A DNA stretch of 25,781 bases from JAWXCM01 sp034408745 (GTDB lineage: Bacteria > Acidobacteriota > Terriglobia > Bryobacterales > Bryobacteraceae). Every line of letters begins with the position of its first letter. Position 1 is the first letter of the stretch. This document shows positions 17,145 to 24,806 of this stretch, one piece after another. The stretch lies in the NCBI GenBank assembly GCA_034408745.1, contig JAWXCM010000134.1, forward strand, positions 1-25,781, given 5' to 3'. The notes under the pieces were generated by a model. It was not told the DNA's origin, did no database searches, and worked only from the letters and a program-made list of their open reading frames with translations. A program made the position numbers and the translations under genes.

Positions 17145-18299
17145 ATGTCCCAGATTGTCACTGAAGAAATGAAGCGTGACTTCATTCAGCGCGGTTATTC
17201 CCGCCGCAGCTTCGGACGCATCTCCACCATGCTCGGCGCAGGCGCCGCGGCATTACCGTTTTTCAGCGAAAGCGCGATGGCGCAGCTCTCCATGATCGGG
17301 CCGATGCCTCCGGACGCGGTCAAGATTAATGCCAACGAGAATCCGCTGGGACCGTGCCCGGCCGCGCTCGAGGCGATGTATAGTGTGCTCCGCCAGGGCG
17401 GACGCTATCTGTACGAAGAGACTTTTAATTTCCAGAAAACGCTGGCTGAAGTGGAAGGTGTGAAGCCGACCTACGTTCGCCCTTACCCGGGTTCGAGCGA
17501 TCCGCTGCACCGCGCCGTCCTCGCGTTCACGTCGCCGGACAAGCCGTTCGTGATGGGCGATCCCGGTTATGAAGCCGGCGAGCGCGCCGCCCGCTTTGTC
17601 GGTTCCGAGGTAATCCGTGTTCCTTTGAAGAAGGACGTTTCGCATGATGTGAAGGCGATGGCCGCGGCGTCTCCGAACGCCGGCCTCATCTACATCTGCA
17701 ACCCGAACAACCCGACCGGCACCATCACCTCGCGCGCCGACATCGAATGGCTCTGCGCGAACAAGCCGAAGGGCGCGATCCTCCTGATCGACGAAGCCTA
17801 TATCCACCTGTCGAAGAACGCCGTTCCGTGCTCAGACATGGCTGGTGCCGACAAGGATGTCCTGATCCTCCGCACCTTCTCCAAGCTGTACGGCATGGCC
17901 GGTCTCCGCGCTGGCGCGGCGATTGCCCGTCCGGACCTGCTCGAGAAGATCTCCAGCTATGGCGCAGGCGCACTGCCTGTCACCGGCATGATCGGCGCCG
18001 ACGCGTCGCTGAAGGTGAAGACTCTGGTGGCTGAGCGCCGCAAGATCATCGCCGACGTGCGCGAAGACGTGTTTGCCTTCATGAGCAAGAACAACTTCTC
18101 GTTCGTGCCTTCTGAGAGCAACAAGTTCATGGCCGACGTGAAGCGCCCTGGCGGCGAAGTCGTCACGGCGATGGCTGCCGAGAAGGTCTTCATCGGCCGC
18201 GTGTGGCCGGCATGGCCGACCCACGTTCGTGTCTCCATCGGCACGAAGGAAGAAATGGCGAAGTTCAAACTCGCCTTCAGGAAGGTGATGAACGCATAG
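17145..18299 (+). CDS. Tat-exported class I/II aminotransferase, histidinol-phosphate aminotransferase-like
   Basis: The ATG at 17145 follows AAGGAG by 9 nt and gives 384 residues. The N-terminus carries a twin-arginine signal (YSRRSFGRIS, hydrophobic stretch, AMAQ), which is unusual because HisC normally works in the cytoplasm. The PLP fold is complete: NENPLGP (64-70) near the substrate entry, NPNNPTG (186-192), DEAYIH (216-221) and the Schiff-base lysine K247 in TFSKLYGMAGLRAG. PLP enzymes can be loaded in the cytoplasm and exported folded by Tat, so a periplasmic location is credible. The substrate may be an amino acid or amine other than histidinol phosphate; no other histidine gene is nearby. 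First gene of a plus-strand operon; the SulP gene follows after 7 nt. Confidence 0.9.
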   Translation: MSQIVTEEMKRDFIQRGYSRRSFGRISTMLGAGAAALPFFSESAMAQLSMIGPMPPDAVKINANENPLGPCPAALEAMYSVLRQGGRYLYEETFNFQKTLAEVEGVKPTYVRPYPGSSDPLHRAVLAFTSPDKPFVMGDPGYEAGERAARFVGSEVIRVPLKKDVSHDVKAMAAASPNAGLIYICNPNNPTGTITSRADIEWLCANKPKGAILLIDEAYIHLSKNAVPCSDMAGADKDVLILRTFSKLYGMAGLRAGAAIARPDLLEKISSYGAGALPVTGMIGADASLKVKTLVAERRKIIADVREDVFAFMSKNNFSFVPSESNKFMADVKRPGGEVVTAMAAEKVFIGRVWPAWPTHVRVSIGTKEEMAKFKLAFRKVMNA

Positions 18300-18306
18300 G
18301 CTTCCC

Positions 18307-19611
18307 ATGAAGCTGCGTTTGAACTACAGCCTCAGGCAACTGAGCGGCGATCTGTCCGGCGGCGCGATAGCGGCTCTCATCGCGCTGCCGTACGGGCTCG
18401 CAATGGCTTCGTTAATGGGGCTGCCTCCGGTGCTGGGACTGTTTACCTCGCTCCTTACGGCTCCGATTACAGCTCTGCTCGGAAGAAATCCTGTACTGAT
18501 AGGCGGAACAGCCAGCGCGACTGTTCCGTTTATCGCTTTGGCCGTTCAGGGGCAGGGAATTGGGGGTGCGGCGAAGGTCTGCATCGCTGCTTCCGTGTTC
18601 ATGATGGCGTTCTGTGTGATGCGCCTCGGCCGTCACATTACCAGGGTTCCCAACTCCGTTGTGTCCGGCTTTTCCTGCGGAATCGGCGGACTGATGATCA
18701 TCTCGCAGCTTCGCACAATCACGGGCATCGCATCGCCAGTAGACGTGACTTCGAGCAACTCCGTGCTTCAGCTTGTGCAGGTGCTGAGCCGCTGGGATCA
18801 GGCTCGCTGGTACCCCATGCTGCTGGCCGGAGTGGTGATTTTCGTCGCTATTCTGGTTGCGCGGCTCTCGCCCAGGATTCCGGCGCCGCTGGTCGGTGTG
18901 CTGGCCGCCTGCCTCATTTACCAGTTCGCTCCTGGTGAGAGAGAAGTGGGCGCACTGCCGCTCACGTTGCCTCCTTTCGCCGGATTCACCTGGCTTCCTT
19001 CTGACGTTTACACCGTTGTTCCTTCCGCGCTCGCTCTGGCTTTTATCTCATCGGTCAACATCCTGATCACGTCTCGTGTTGTCGAGCACTTCCGCGGCCG
19101 ACATCGTCCGTTGAAGCCGCACGACGCCGACACGGAGCTAGGTGCCTACGGTATCGCGAATCTCTGTGCGGGCATGTTTGCCGCCCCGATGAGCGTCGGG
19201 ATTCCCGCGCGCAGTCTGGCCAGTATTCGCTGCGGTGGACAGACGCGCGTTTCGAACATTGTGCATGCCGTGTTCATCTACGCCTTCGTGGCGCTTGGGG
19301 CCGACTTTGTGTCGCATATACCCATGGCCGCGCTCGCCGGCGTTACCGCGTACATCGGACTGCTGCTGCTGGACTGGAGCGCGTGGCGCCGGCTGGCCAA
19401 AATGCGCAAGGCCGACGTGACGGCGTTTGTCGTTACAGCCGTGTCGGTTCTGCTGGTCAATTCGATCATTGCTGTCGCGCTGGGATGTGCGGTGTATGCG
19501 ATTCGCCGCTTCTACCAGACGCAGGTGCTGGACGTGGTGGAACGTACCGCGCAGATCGAAGAGGCGATGCGGGAACGGGCAATGGCTCGTGGTGATATGC
19601 TCGCGCTGTGA
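18307..19611 (+). CDS. SulP/SLC26-family anion permease without STAS domain
   Basis: This 434-residue membrane protein has a SulP core. The N-terminus (LSGDLSGGAIAALIALPYGLAMASLMGLPP) is the family signature for the first membrane segments, and NPVLIGGTASATVPFIALAVQG is the typical TM3 region. About ten to twelve hydrophobic segments can be counted. The protein ends shortly after the last of these, so the C-terminal STAS domain that most bacterial SulP proteins carry is missing. Family members carry sulfate, bicarbonate or dicarboxylates across the inner membrane. The next gene is a sulfatase that overlaps it by 4 nt (GTGA), which makes sulfate the favoured substrate. Only a weak ribosome site precedes the ATG, 7 nt after the aminotransferase stop. 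Confidence 0.9.
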   Translation: MKLRLNYSLRQLSGDLSGGAIAALIALPYGLAMASLMGLPPVLGLFTSLLTAPITALLGRNPVLIGGTASATVPFIALAVQGQGIGGAAKVCIAASVFMMAFCVMRLGRHITRVPNSVVSGFSCGIGGLMIISQLRTITGIASPVDVTSSNSVLQLVQVLSRWDQARWYPMLLAGVVIFVAILVARLSPRIPAPLVGVLAACLIYQFAPGEREVGALPLTLPPFAGFTWLPSDVYTVVPSALALAFISSVNILITSRVVEHFRGRHRPLKPHDADTELGAYGIANLCAGMFAAPMSVGIPARSLASIRCGGQTRVSNIVHAVFIYAFVALGADFVSHIPMAALAGVTAYIGLLLLDWSAWRRLAKMRKADVTAFVVTAVSVLLVNSIIAVALGCAVYAIRRFYQTQVLDVVERTAQIEEAMRERAMARGDMLAL

Positions 19612-21065
19612 TCAGCCGACGCAGTTTCCTCGCCGCCACCGCCGCCTCCACCGTGCTGCGCGCAGCACCTGACAAAAAGCTCAACGTACTGTTCCTCGCA
19701 GTTGACGATATGCGGCCCGACCTGGGCGCTTACGGCAACAAGTACGTCAAGACTCCCAACCTGGACAAGCTTGCGTCCAGGGGTCTGACGTTCCTGCGGG
19801 CGTACTGCCAGCAGGCCGTGTGCAGCCCGTCGCGCACGTCTCTGCTCACGGGACGCCGTCCCGATACGACGAAGGTCTACGAGCTTCAGACTCACTTCCG
19901 CAAGACGATTCCCAACGTAGTCACGCTGCCCGAGCACTTCAAAAAGAATGGCTACGTCAGCACCGGCATGGGCAAGATCTTCCATGGTGGCCTGGATGAT
20001 CCGCAATCGTGGTCCATCCCGTGGTGGGGACCGGGCATGCCGGCGAAGTGGAACACCGAGGAGAACAAGGCCCGGTCAGAAAAGGTGTGGGCTCGACTGC
20101 AGGAGAGCGGTCTCAAGATTGGAGCCGCCGGTGGGACGCGCGCGCAGCGTGGTCCGGCCTGGGTTGCTTCTGAGTTGTCCGATAAGGAACTGCCCGATGG
20201 CAAGACCGCCGACATGGCCATCGAAGCGTTGTCGACCCTGAAGGACAAGCCATTCTTCCTCGCGGTTGGGTTCGTGAAACCGCACCTCCCATTTGTCGCG
20301 CCAAAGAAGTATTACGACCTGTATCCGAAGGAGTCGGTGAAGCACACCGACTATGCACCGGAGCCGAAGGGCATGCCGGCGCTGGCAGCGCATACCAATG
20401 GCGAACTACGCTCGTATTCCGACATACCGGAGCAGGGTCCGATTCCGGAAGAGAAGGCGCTGGAGCTGATTCGTGGCTACTACGCGGCGCTCAGCTTCAC
20501 CGACGCGCAGATCGGCCGCGTGGTCGACCACCTGGACAAGCTTGGGCTGCGCGACAACACAGTGGTGATCGTATGGGGCGACCATGGCTGGCACCTCGGC
20601 AATCACGGGTTGTGGCACAAGCACACGAATTTCGAACGCGCCACGCATGCACCGCTGATCGTCAGCGTTCCAGGCACGCGGGGCGGACGCAAGTCGAACG
20701 CGCTGGTCGAGTTCGTCGACATCTATCCATCGCTGGCTGAAATCTGCGGCCTGCCTAAGCCGGAGGGTGTGGAGGGCGCGAGCTTCAAACCGCTGCTGGA
20801 CAGGCCGAATCGCGACTGGAAAGCGGCGGCATTCAGCCAGTATCCACGCGGCAAGGCGATGGGCTACTCGATGCGGACGGATCGCTACCGGTACACCGAG
20901 TGGATCACGCCCGGGTCGACAGACACGCCCGCGGAGTTATACGACTATCAGACGGATCCGGACGAATCGCAGAACCTGGCCGTGCTGCCTCAGCACGCGC
21001 CTCTGATTAAGGAACTCTCGCAGAAACTGAAGGCAGGGTGGAAGGCTGCCCTGCCTTCTACCTGA
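19608..21065 (+). CDS. Tat-exported type I sulfatase, iduronate-2-sulfatase-like
   Basis: From GTG at 19608 this gives 485 residues. A twin-arginine signal (ISRRSFLAATAAS) opens the protein. The sulfatase motif is intact: Cys72 in CSPSR, followed by TSLLTGRRP. This is the cysteine type that is oxidised to formylglycine, so it needs a maturation enzyme encoded elsewhere. Metal ligands are visible at DD33-34 (AVDDMRPD) and D325-H326 (VWGDHGWHLGNHG). The KPHLPF stretch (224-229) and K338 place it with iduronate-2-sulfatase-like members. It releases sulfate from a sulfated sugar or other ester in the periplasm. Translation is probably coupled to the SulP gene. A perfect 10-bp hairpin lies over its last codons (21029-21058). 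Confidence 0.93.
   Translation: MISRRSFLAATAASTVLRAAPDKKLNVLFLAVDDMRPDLGAYGNKYVKTPNLDKLASRGLTFLRAYCQQAVCSPSRTSLLTGRRPDTTKVYELQTHFRKTIPNVVTLPEHFKKNGYVSTGMGKIFHGGLDDPQSWSIPWWGPGMPAKWNTEENKARSEKVWARLQESGLKIGAAGGTRAQRGPAWVASELSDKELPDGKTADMAIEALSTLKDKPFFLAVGFVKPHLPFVAPKKYYDLYPKESVKHTDYAPEPKGMPALAAHTNGELRSYSDIPEQGPIPEEKALELIRGYYAALSFTDAQIGRVVDHLDKLGLRDNTVVIVWGDHGWHLGNHGLWHKHTNFERATHAPLIVSVPGTRGGRKSNALVEFVDIYPSLAEICGLPKPEGVEGASFKPLLDRPNRDWKAAAFSQYPRGKAMGYSMRTDRYRYTEWITPGSTDTPAELYDYQTDPDESQNLAVLPQHAPLIKELSQKLKAGWKAALPST
21029..21058 (+). terminator. 10-bp perfect hairpin over the end of the sulfatase gene
   Basis: GAAGGCAGGG (21029-21038) pairs exactly with CCCTGCCTTC (21049-21058) around a 10-nt loop, ending 4 nt before the stop codon TGA. 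No T-tract follows. It may stabilise the 3' end of the mRNA or help terminate between convergent genes. A second, weaker 6-bp stem lies at 21078-21094. Confidence 0.4.
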
Positions 21066-21102
21066 AGCGATTGCGGAAGCGCGCGTGGCGCGCTCTGACA
21101 GC

Positions 21103-21375
21103 TCAGTCGGACCAGAGAGGCGCAGTCTCAAAATCCGACCACACGGGCGCGTTCTCGCCGGGCTCGCCGTCCTCCGTCCCTGCCGACAGGTGGAACGCGA
21201 GATTACACAACGCGCTCCATTCCTGGTCGGTCAGTGTCTTCTTAGTGCCACCTTCAAAATAAACATCCACGCCTTCTCTCGATGAGCCCGTAAACACGAA
21301 CTCGGCGTGCGTGACCTTGGCCGGGTTGAGGTACAACGACCCAACCCGGGCAAGCTCAATTCTGGTAGTAATCAA
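21103..21375 (-). CDS. Small hypothetical protein following the Gfo/Idh gene
   Basis: No ATG is available; the likely start is TTG at 21375 with GGAAGAG just upstream, 16 nt after the stop of the oxidoreductase gene. This gives 90 residues: IELARVGSLYLNPAKVTHAEFVFTGS, then a strand-rich VDVYFEGG and a helical TDQEWSALCNLAFHL. The pattern suggests a small beta-beta-beta-alpha cytoplasmic protein. The frame is open upstream to 21468, but those residues overlap the neighbouring gene and are arginine/threonine-rich nonsense. The family is not recognised. It ends convergently, 37 nt from the sulfatase. Confidence 0.6.
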   Translation of the reverse strand: MITTRIELARVGSLYLNPAKVTHAEFVFTGSSREGVDVYFEGGTKKTLTDQEWSALCNLAFHLSAGTEDGEPGENAPVWSDFETAPLWSD

Positions 21376-21391
21376 TGGTCTCTTCCAGCAG

Positions 21392-22744
21392 TTAAACCTT
21401 CGTTGGATCCGGATGCACGTACGGCTTGCGGTACTGCCGCGCCAGCAGCTTGTTCGCCGCGTCATCATTGGTAAACCGGCCCTTCGCGGGATCGTAAAAC
21501 AACGTGCGCCCGTTCAGATCGGCCGACATATTCGCCGCAATGCAGGTGGTAGTCGAGATGAATCCCTGCTCGATATCCGCCACCGGCTTGCTGCGCTTGT
21601 CGATCGCCGTGAGGAAGTCCATCATGTGATGGCGAATCGCGGGAGCCACGTGCTTTTCCAGCTCCTTCTCCGTCTTGTCCTCGGGATACTCTTCCAGCTC
21701 CATCTTCACGTCTTTGTGAACAGGCGTGCCCTTGCCGCCGAGCGGGATGAAGTCATACCCGTTTACCGACGCCTTTAGCGTGCCCTTCTCGCCGTAGAAT
21801 ATCGCCGCCCACGGATACTTCGGGTCGGGCGGATCGCCCCACGACCGGTGCTGCCAGATGACTTTCGTATCGCCGAAATCGAAGGTGGCCGACTGGGTGT
21901 CGCTGATGTTGGCCTTGCTCGCCTTGTCCATCAGAATGCCGCCTGTTGACGACACGCTCTTCGGCCATCCGAGGTCCATCATCCACCGCGTCATGTCGAG
22001 CATGTGGATACACATGTCGCCCACAATCCCGTTGCCATACTCCATGAACGCGCGCCATCTGCGCGGATGCACCAGCGGGTTATACGGACGCATGGGAGCG
22101 GGTCCGGTCCATGTTTCGTAGTCGAAGTAGTCCGGCGCCTGCCCGTCGGGCGGATTCTCCTTCGCGCGCATGTGGTAATAGCAGCAGATGTCGACCACGC
22201 CGATCTTGCCCAGCGCGCCCGACTGGATGAACTTCTCGCGAGCCTCGGCCAGATGCGGAGTGCTGCGCCGCTGCGTCCCCACCTGCACCACGCGTTTGTA
22301 CTTGCGAGCCGCGGCCAGCATCGCCTGACCTTCGAGGATGTCAACGCTGATCGGCTTCTGCACGTACACGTCGGCGCCCGATTTCACGGCGTCGATCATG
22401 GCCAGTGCATGCCAGTGGTCCGGAGTGCCGACAAGGCAAATCTCCGGCTTCTCCTGCTTCAGCATTTCCTTGTAGTCGGCGTAGGTCTTCGGGCGCTTCT
22501 TCGACTTCTGACGCGTGGCCACCAGGTCGGCCGCATCGGAAACCATCTTCTTGTCGACATCACACAGCGAGACGACTTCCACCGGAGCGACCTGCACCAG
22601 CCGGAGCAAGTCGGACTTTCCGTACCATCCCGAACCGATGAGGGCGACGCGCCTCACCTTCTTGTCGTCATAGCTCGCGGCTGTGACTGCCTGGGACGCA
22701 GCCAGTCCGGCGGCGCTGGCCTGCAGGAATCGACGTCGATCCAT
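21392..22744 (-). CDS. Tat-exported Gfo/Idh/MocA-family oxidoreductase
   Basis: This 450-residue protein has a twin-arginine signal (MDRRRFLQASAAGLAASQAVTAAS) followed by the Rossmann motif ALIGSGWYG (G37, G39, G42) for NAD(P). The usual E-K-P signature reads QKP (129-131, YVQKPIS), a frequent variant in exported members. The C-terminal half has the family's open beta-sheet region, with histidine-rich segments such as HMLDMTRWMMDLGWP. Exported members of this family act on sugars or glycosides, often with a tightly bound cofactor, and accompany glycan degradation genes in planctomycetes and acidobacteria. The ATG has a strong GAGGAGG 9 nt upstream. The gene is divergent from the DNA glycosylase gene. 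Confidence 0.93.
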   Translation of the reverse strand: MDRRRFLQASAAGLAASQAVTAASYDDKKVRRVALIGSGWYGKSDLLRLVQVAPVEVVSLCDVDKKMVSDAADLVATRQKSKKRPKTYADYKEMLKQEKPEICLVGTPDHWHALAMIDAVKSGADVYVQKPISVDILEGQAMLAAARKYKRVVQVGTQRRSTPHLAEAREKFIQSGALGKIGVVDICCYYHMRAKENPPDGQAPDYFDYETWTGPAPMRPYNPLVHPRRWRAFMEYGNGIVGDMCIHMLDMTRWMMDLGWPKSVSSTGGILMDKASKANISDTQSATFDFGDTKVIWQHRSWGDPPDPKYPWAAIFYGEKGTLKASVNGYDFIPLGGKGTPVHKDVKMELEEYPEDKTEKELEKHVAPAIRHHMMDFLTAIDKRSKPVADIEQGFISTTTCIAANMSADLNGRTLFYDPAKGRFTNDDAANKLLARQYRKPYVHPDPTKV

Positions 22745-22787
22745 TCGTGGGAATCCTCCTCGAAACTCGGTGTTGTGCCGAACCCAG

Positions 22788-22793
22788 TATATT
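22788..22793 (+). promoter_or_regulatory. Possible -10 box for the DNA glycosylase gene
   Basis: TATATT lies 8 nt before the GTG and 11 nt before the ATG of the tag gene. No good -35 box is found at the right distance, and no ribosome site precedes the start. If used, transcription would begin on or next to the start codon, giving a leaderless mRNA. Confidence 0.3.
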
Positions 22794-22803
22794 CTGTTCC
22801 GTG

Positions 22804-23373
22804 ATGAAGAAACGTTGCTCCTGGCCGAAGTCGGAACTCGATATTGCCTATCATGATGAGGAGTGGGGCAAGCCCCTGCATGACGACGGGATGCTGTTTG
22901 AGTTTCTTATTCTGGAAGGCGCGCAGGCTGGCCTGAGCTGGTCCACAATTCTCAGGAAGCGCGATTCCTACCGCCTTGCATTCGATCACTTCGATGCGGC
23001 CGTTGTTGCTGGCTATGGTCCCGAAAAGACAGCTGCGCTGATGGCCGACGCGGGCATCGTACGCAACCGCCTGAAGATCGCCTGCACCGTGTCGAATGCC
23101 GCGGCGTTCCTTGAAGTGCAGCGCGAGTTCGGCAGCTTTGAAGCTTACATCTGGCAGTTCACCGGAGGCAAGCCGAAGCAGAATCGATGGGCGGCCATGT
23201 CGGAGGTGCCCGCGCGCACCACGGAGTCGGACGCCATGAGCAAAGCGCTTCACAAACGCGGCTTTCGATTTGTGGGAAGCACCATTTGCTACGCGTATAT
23301 GCAGGCTACCGGGATGGTGAACGATCACCTGGTTGACTGCTTCCGCCACCACGAGGTGAAGCGGTGCGTGTGA
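22804..23373 (+). CDS. tag: DNA-3-methyladenine glycosylase I
   Basis: This 189-residue enzyme removes 3-methyladenine from alkylated DNA, the first step of base excision repair. Starting at the ATG at 22804, the key residues fall close to their places in the E. coli enzyme: zinc ligands Cys5, His17, His175 and Cys179, and Glu38 of the base-recognition pocket in FLILEGAQAGLSW. The segment Y16-HDEEWG is the family signature. A GTG immediately before (22801) is an alternative start. The frame is open upstream to 22747, but that overlaps the promoter region. The next gene starts inside its end, so the two are co-translated. Cytoplasmic. Confidence 0.95.
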   Translation: MKKRCSWPKSELDIAYHDEEWGKPLHDDGMLFEFLILEGAQAGLSWSTILRKRDSYRLAFDHFDAAVVAGYGPEKTAALMADAGIVRNRLKIACTVSNAAAFLEVQREFGSFEAYIWQFTGGKPKQNRWAAMSEVPARTTESDAMSKALHKRGFRFVGSTICYAYMQATGMVNDHLVDCFRHHEVKRCV

Positions 23374-24134
23374 CGGTCATCCACTGGCGGCCCGAGGAAG
23401 CCGTGGAGAACGTCGCGAATCTGCGGCGCCTCGGGTTCAATGCGGCCTGTATACGGCCAGAAGGCGGGAATCTCGCGGCAACGCGCAAGACGATGCCCGA
23501 TGCCTTTGTAATCGACCTCAGCAGGCTTCCCTCGCAGGGCACCGCCGTCGGTGCGGAGCTTCGCAAGAGCCGCATCACCCGGCAGATCCCCATCGTGTTC
23601 GTCGGAGGTCTGCCGGAGAAGGTGGAGCGCGCGCGAACCGTGCTGCCGGATGCGCTGTTTACTACCTGGGACGACATCGAAGCCGTGCTTCGCCAGGCCC
23701 CTGCGAGCGTACCCATTGCACCAGTCGCGGTGGGGGCAATGCACGCGTATTCGGGCACGCCGGTGGCGAAGAAACTGGGCATTGAACCGGGGTCGGTGCT
23801 CACGGTCATCGGTGCGCCGGAGGAGTATCCCGAATGCCTCGATATACCGGCAGATGTGACGGTCCATCGACGCGGTGGTCACGCATCTCGACGAGTGCTC
23901 GTCTTCGTGGACCGTGAGGCGCAGCTGGAAGTGAGATTTTCGGCCGCGGAGCGCTCCGTGGATGAGCGCGGGAACATCTGGATCCTTTGGCCGAAGCAGG
24001 CTTCCGGTATGCCAACCGATGTCAATCAGAACGTGGTTCGGGCGCATGGGCTGGAGCGCGGCTGGGTCGATTACAAAGTATGTGCTGTCGACAAGATCTG
24101 GTCAGGGTTTTTGTTCGGTCGGAAGAGGACTTGA
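23364..24134 (+). CDS. Receiver-like domain fused to a DUF3052-type domain
   Basis: GTG at 23364 gives 256 residues; GTG at 23370 (a GTGA overlap with the tag stop) is equally possible. Residues 1-115 look like a degenerate response-regulator receiver: MRVTVIHWRPEEA, DAFVIDLSRLPS with D51 at the phosphoacceptor position, and IPIVFVGG near strand 4. The usual acidic pair at the start of the fold is absent. Residues about 130-254 match the DUF3052 pattern: AKKLGIEPGSVLTVIGAPEEY, a middle VLVFVDREAQLE, IWILWPKQASGMPTD and DYKVCAVDKIWSGFLF. DUF3052 proteins are small, widespread and uncharacterised. There is no membrane segment. Coupling to tag may hint at a link with DNA damage, but the sequence does not prove this. 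Confidence 0.72.
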   Translation: MRVTVIHWRPEEAVENVANLRRLGFNAACIRPEGGNLAATRKTMPDAFVIDLSRLPSQGTAVGAELRKSRITRQIPIVFVGGLPEKVERARTVLPDALFTTWDDIEAVLRQAPASVPIAPVAVGAMHAYSGTPVAKKLGIEPGSVLTVIGAPEEYPECLDIPADVTVHRRGGHASRRVLVFVDREAQLEVRFSAAERSVDERGNIWILWPKQASGMPTDVNQNVVRAHGLERGWVDYKVCAVDKIWSGFLFGRKRT

Positions 24135-24150
24135 AGAGGGTGACCCGGTT

Positions 24151-24252
24151 GATTCGACTCGGGTTCGGGGCGAAGGGATATGGAAGGGTTCAGAGGGTTG
24201 TATGAGGTCGGGTCAAGGTAGCTTTTTGGGGGAACCTGGCCCGAGTCGAATC
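24151..24252 (+). repeat. 13-bp perfect inverted repeat around 76 nt, followed by a T-rich tract
   Basis: GATTCGACTCGGG at 24151-24163 is exactly complementary to CCCGAGTCGAATC at 24240-24252. The inside is purine-rich on the plus strand. After the second arm comes gcttttctt. It begins 16 nt after the stop of the DUF3052 fusion gene, so a large terminator hairpin or a small structured RNA is possible. The remaining bases to 24373 show no gene. Confidence 0.45.
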
Positions 24253-24373
24253 GCTTTTCTTAAAGCACAAGAGTTGCCAAACTCGAAACCCCTTATTTTG
24301 CGCGTTTCCTTCCATTTCAGGCCCTCACGACGCTGGCAAATTGTGCAGACCCCGGAACAGAATTACCGTGTAG

Positions 24374-24802
24374 TCAGGCAGCGTCTTCGACGGTCAACAC
24401 CACCCGCTTGCCGAGCGCAAGCAGAACTTCCTCGATCTTCGAGAAGCGGGATTTGTACTTGAGGTCGACGAGGCGGTTGAGCTCCGCTACAGGTGTGCCG
24501 AGGCGTTTCGCCAGCTGCCCTCTGGACAGGTCGGAGGCTCGGACGGCCTGGTACAGCTCGACCTTCGCACTTTCCACGACAGGCAAAGTGATATTGCGAT
24601 AACCGGCGCCGCAATATCGGCGTGGGACCGGGAGGTCGTTGCCAAGCCGGATCTCCTCACGGAGAAGTGAATGCAGCAGGTCTTGTGCCATCGACAGAGA
24701 ATCTTCTTCACCCTGTCCATTGCTGACACCCCAGCCGAAGTCGGGGAACGTGATGATGAACCAATCTTCTTCCGAGGTGAACAAGGCTTGATACGAAACC
24801 AT
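24374..24802 (-). CDS. hicB: HicB-like antitoxin with HTH domain
   Basis: From the ATG at 24802 (AGAGGA 8 nt upstream) this gives 142 residues. The N-terminal half (SYQALFTSEEDWFIITFPDFGWGVSNGQGEEDSLSMAQDLLHSLL) is the partly degraded RNase-H-like HicB fold. The C-terminal half (about 85-135) holds a helix-turn-helix of XRE type (DLSRGQLAKRLGTPVAELNRLVD). It should neutralise HicA and repress its own operon. The toxin gene lies upstream with a 4-nt gap, the normal hicA-hicB order. An in-frame start at 24832 would overlap hicA and is less likely. Confidence 0.88.
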   Translation of the reverse strand: MVSYQALFTSEEDWFIITFPDFGWGVSNGQGEEDSLSMAQDLLHSLLREEIRLGNDLPVPRRYCGAGYRNITLPVVESAKVELYQAVRASDLSRGQLAKRLGTPVAELNRLVDLKYKSRFSKIEEVLLALGKRVVLTVEDAA

Positions 24803-24806
24803 GAAG

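Noticed and set aside
24144..24175. tRNA-like GGTTGATTCGACTCGGG string
   Set aside because: It resembles a T-arm by chance, but there is no acceptor stem, D-arm or anticodon arm nearby. The string is one arm of the inverted repeat.
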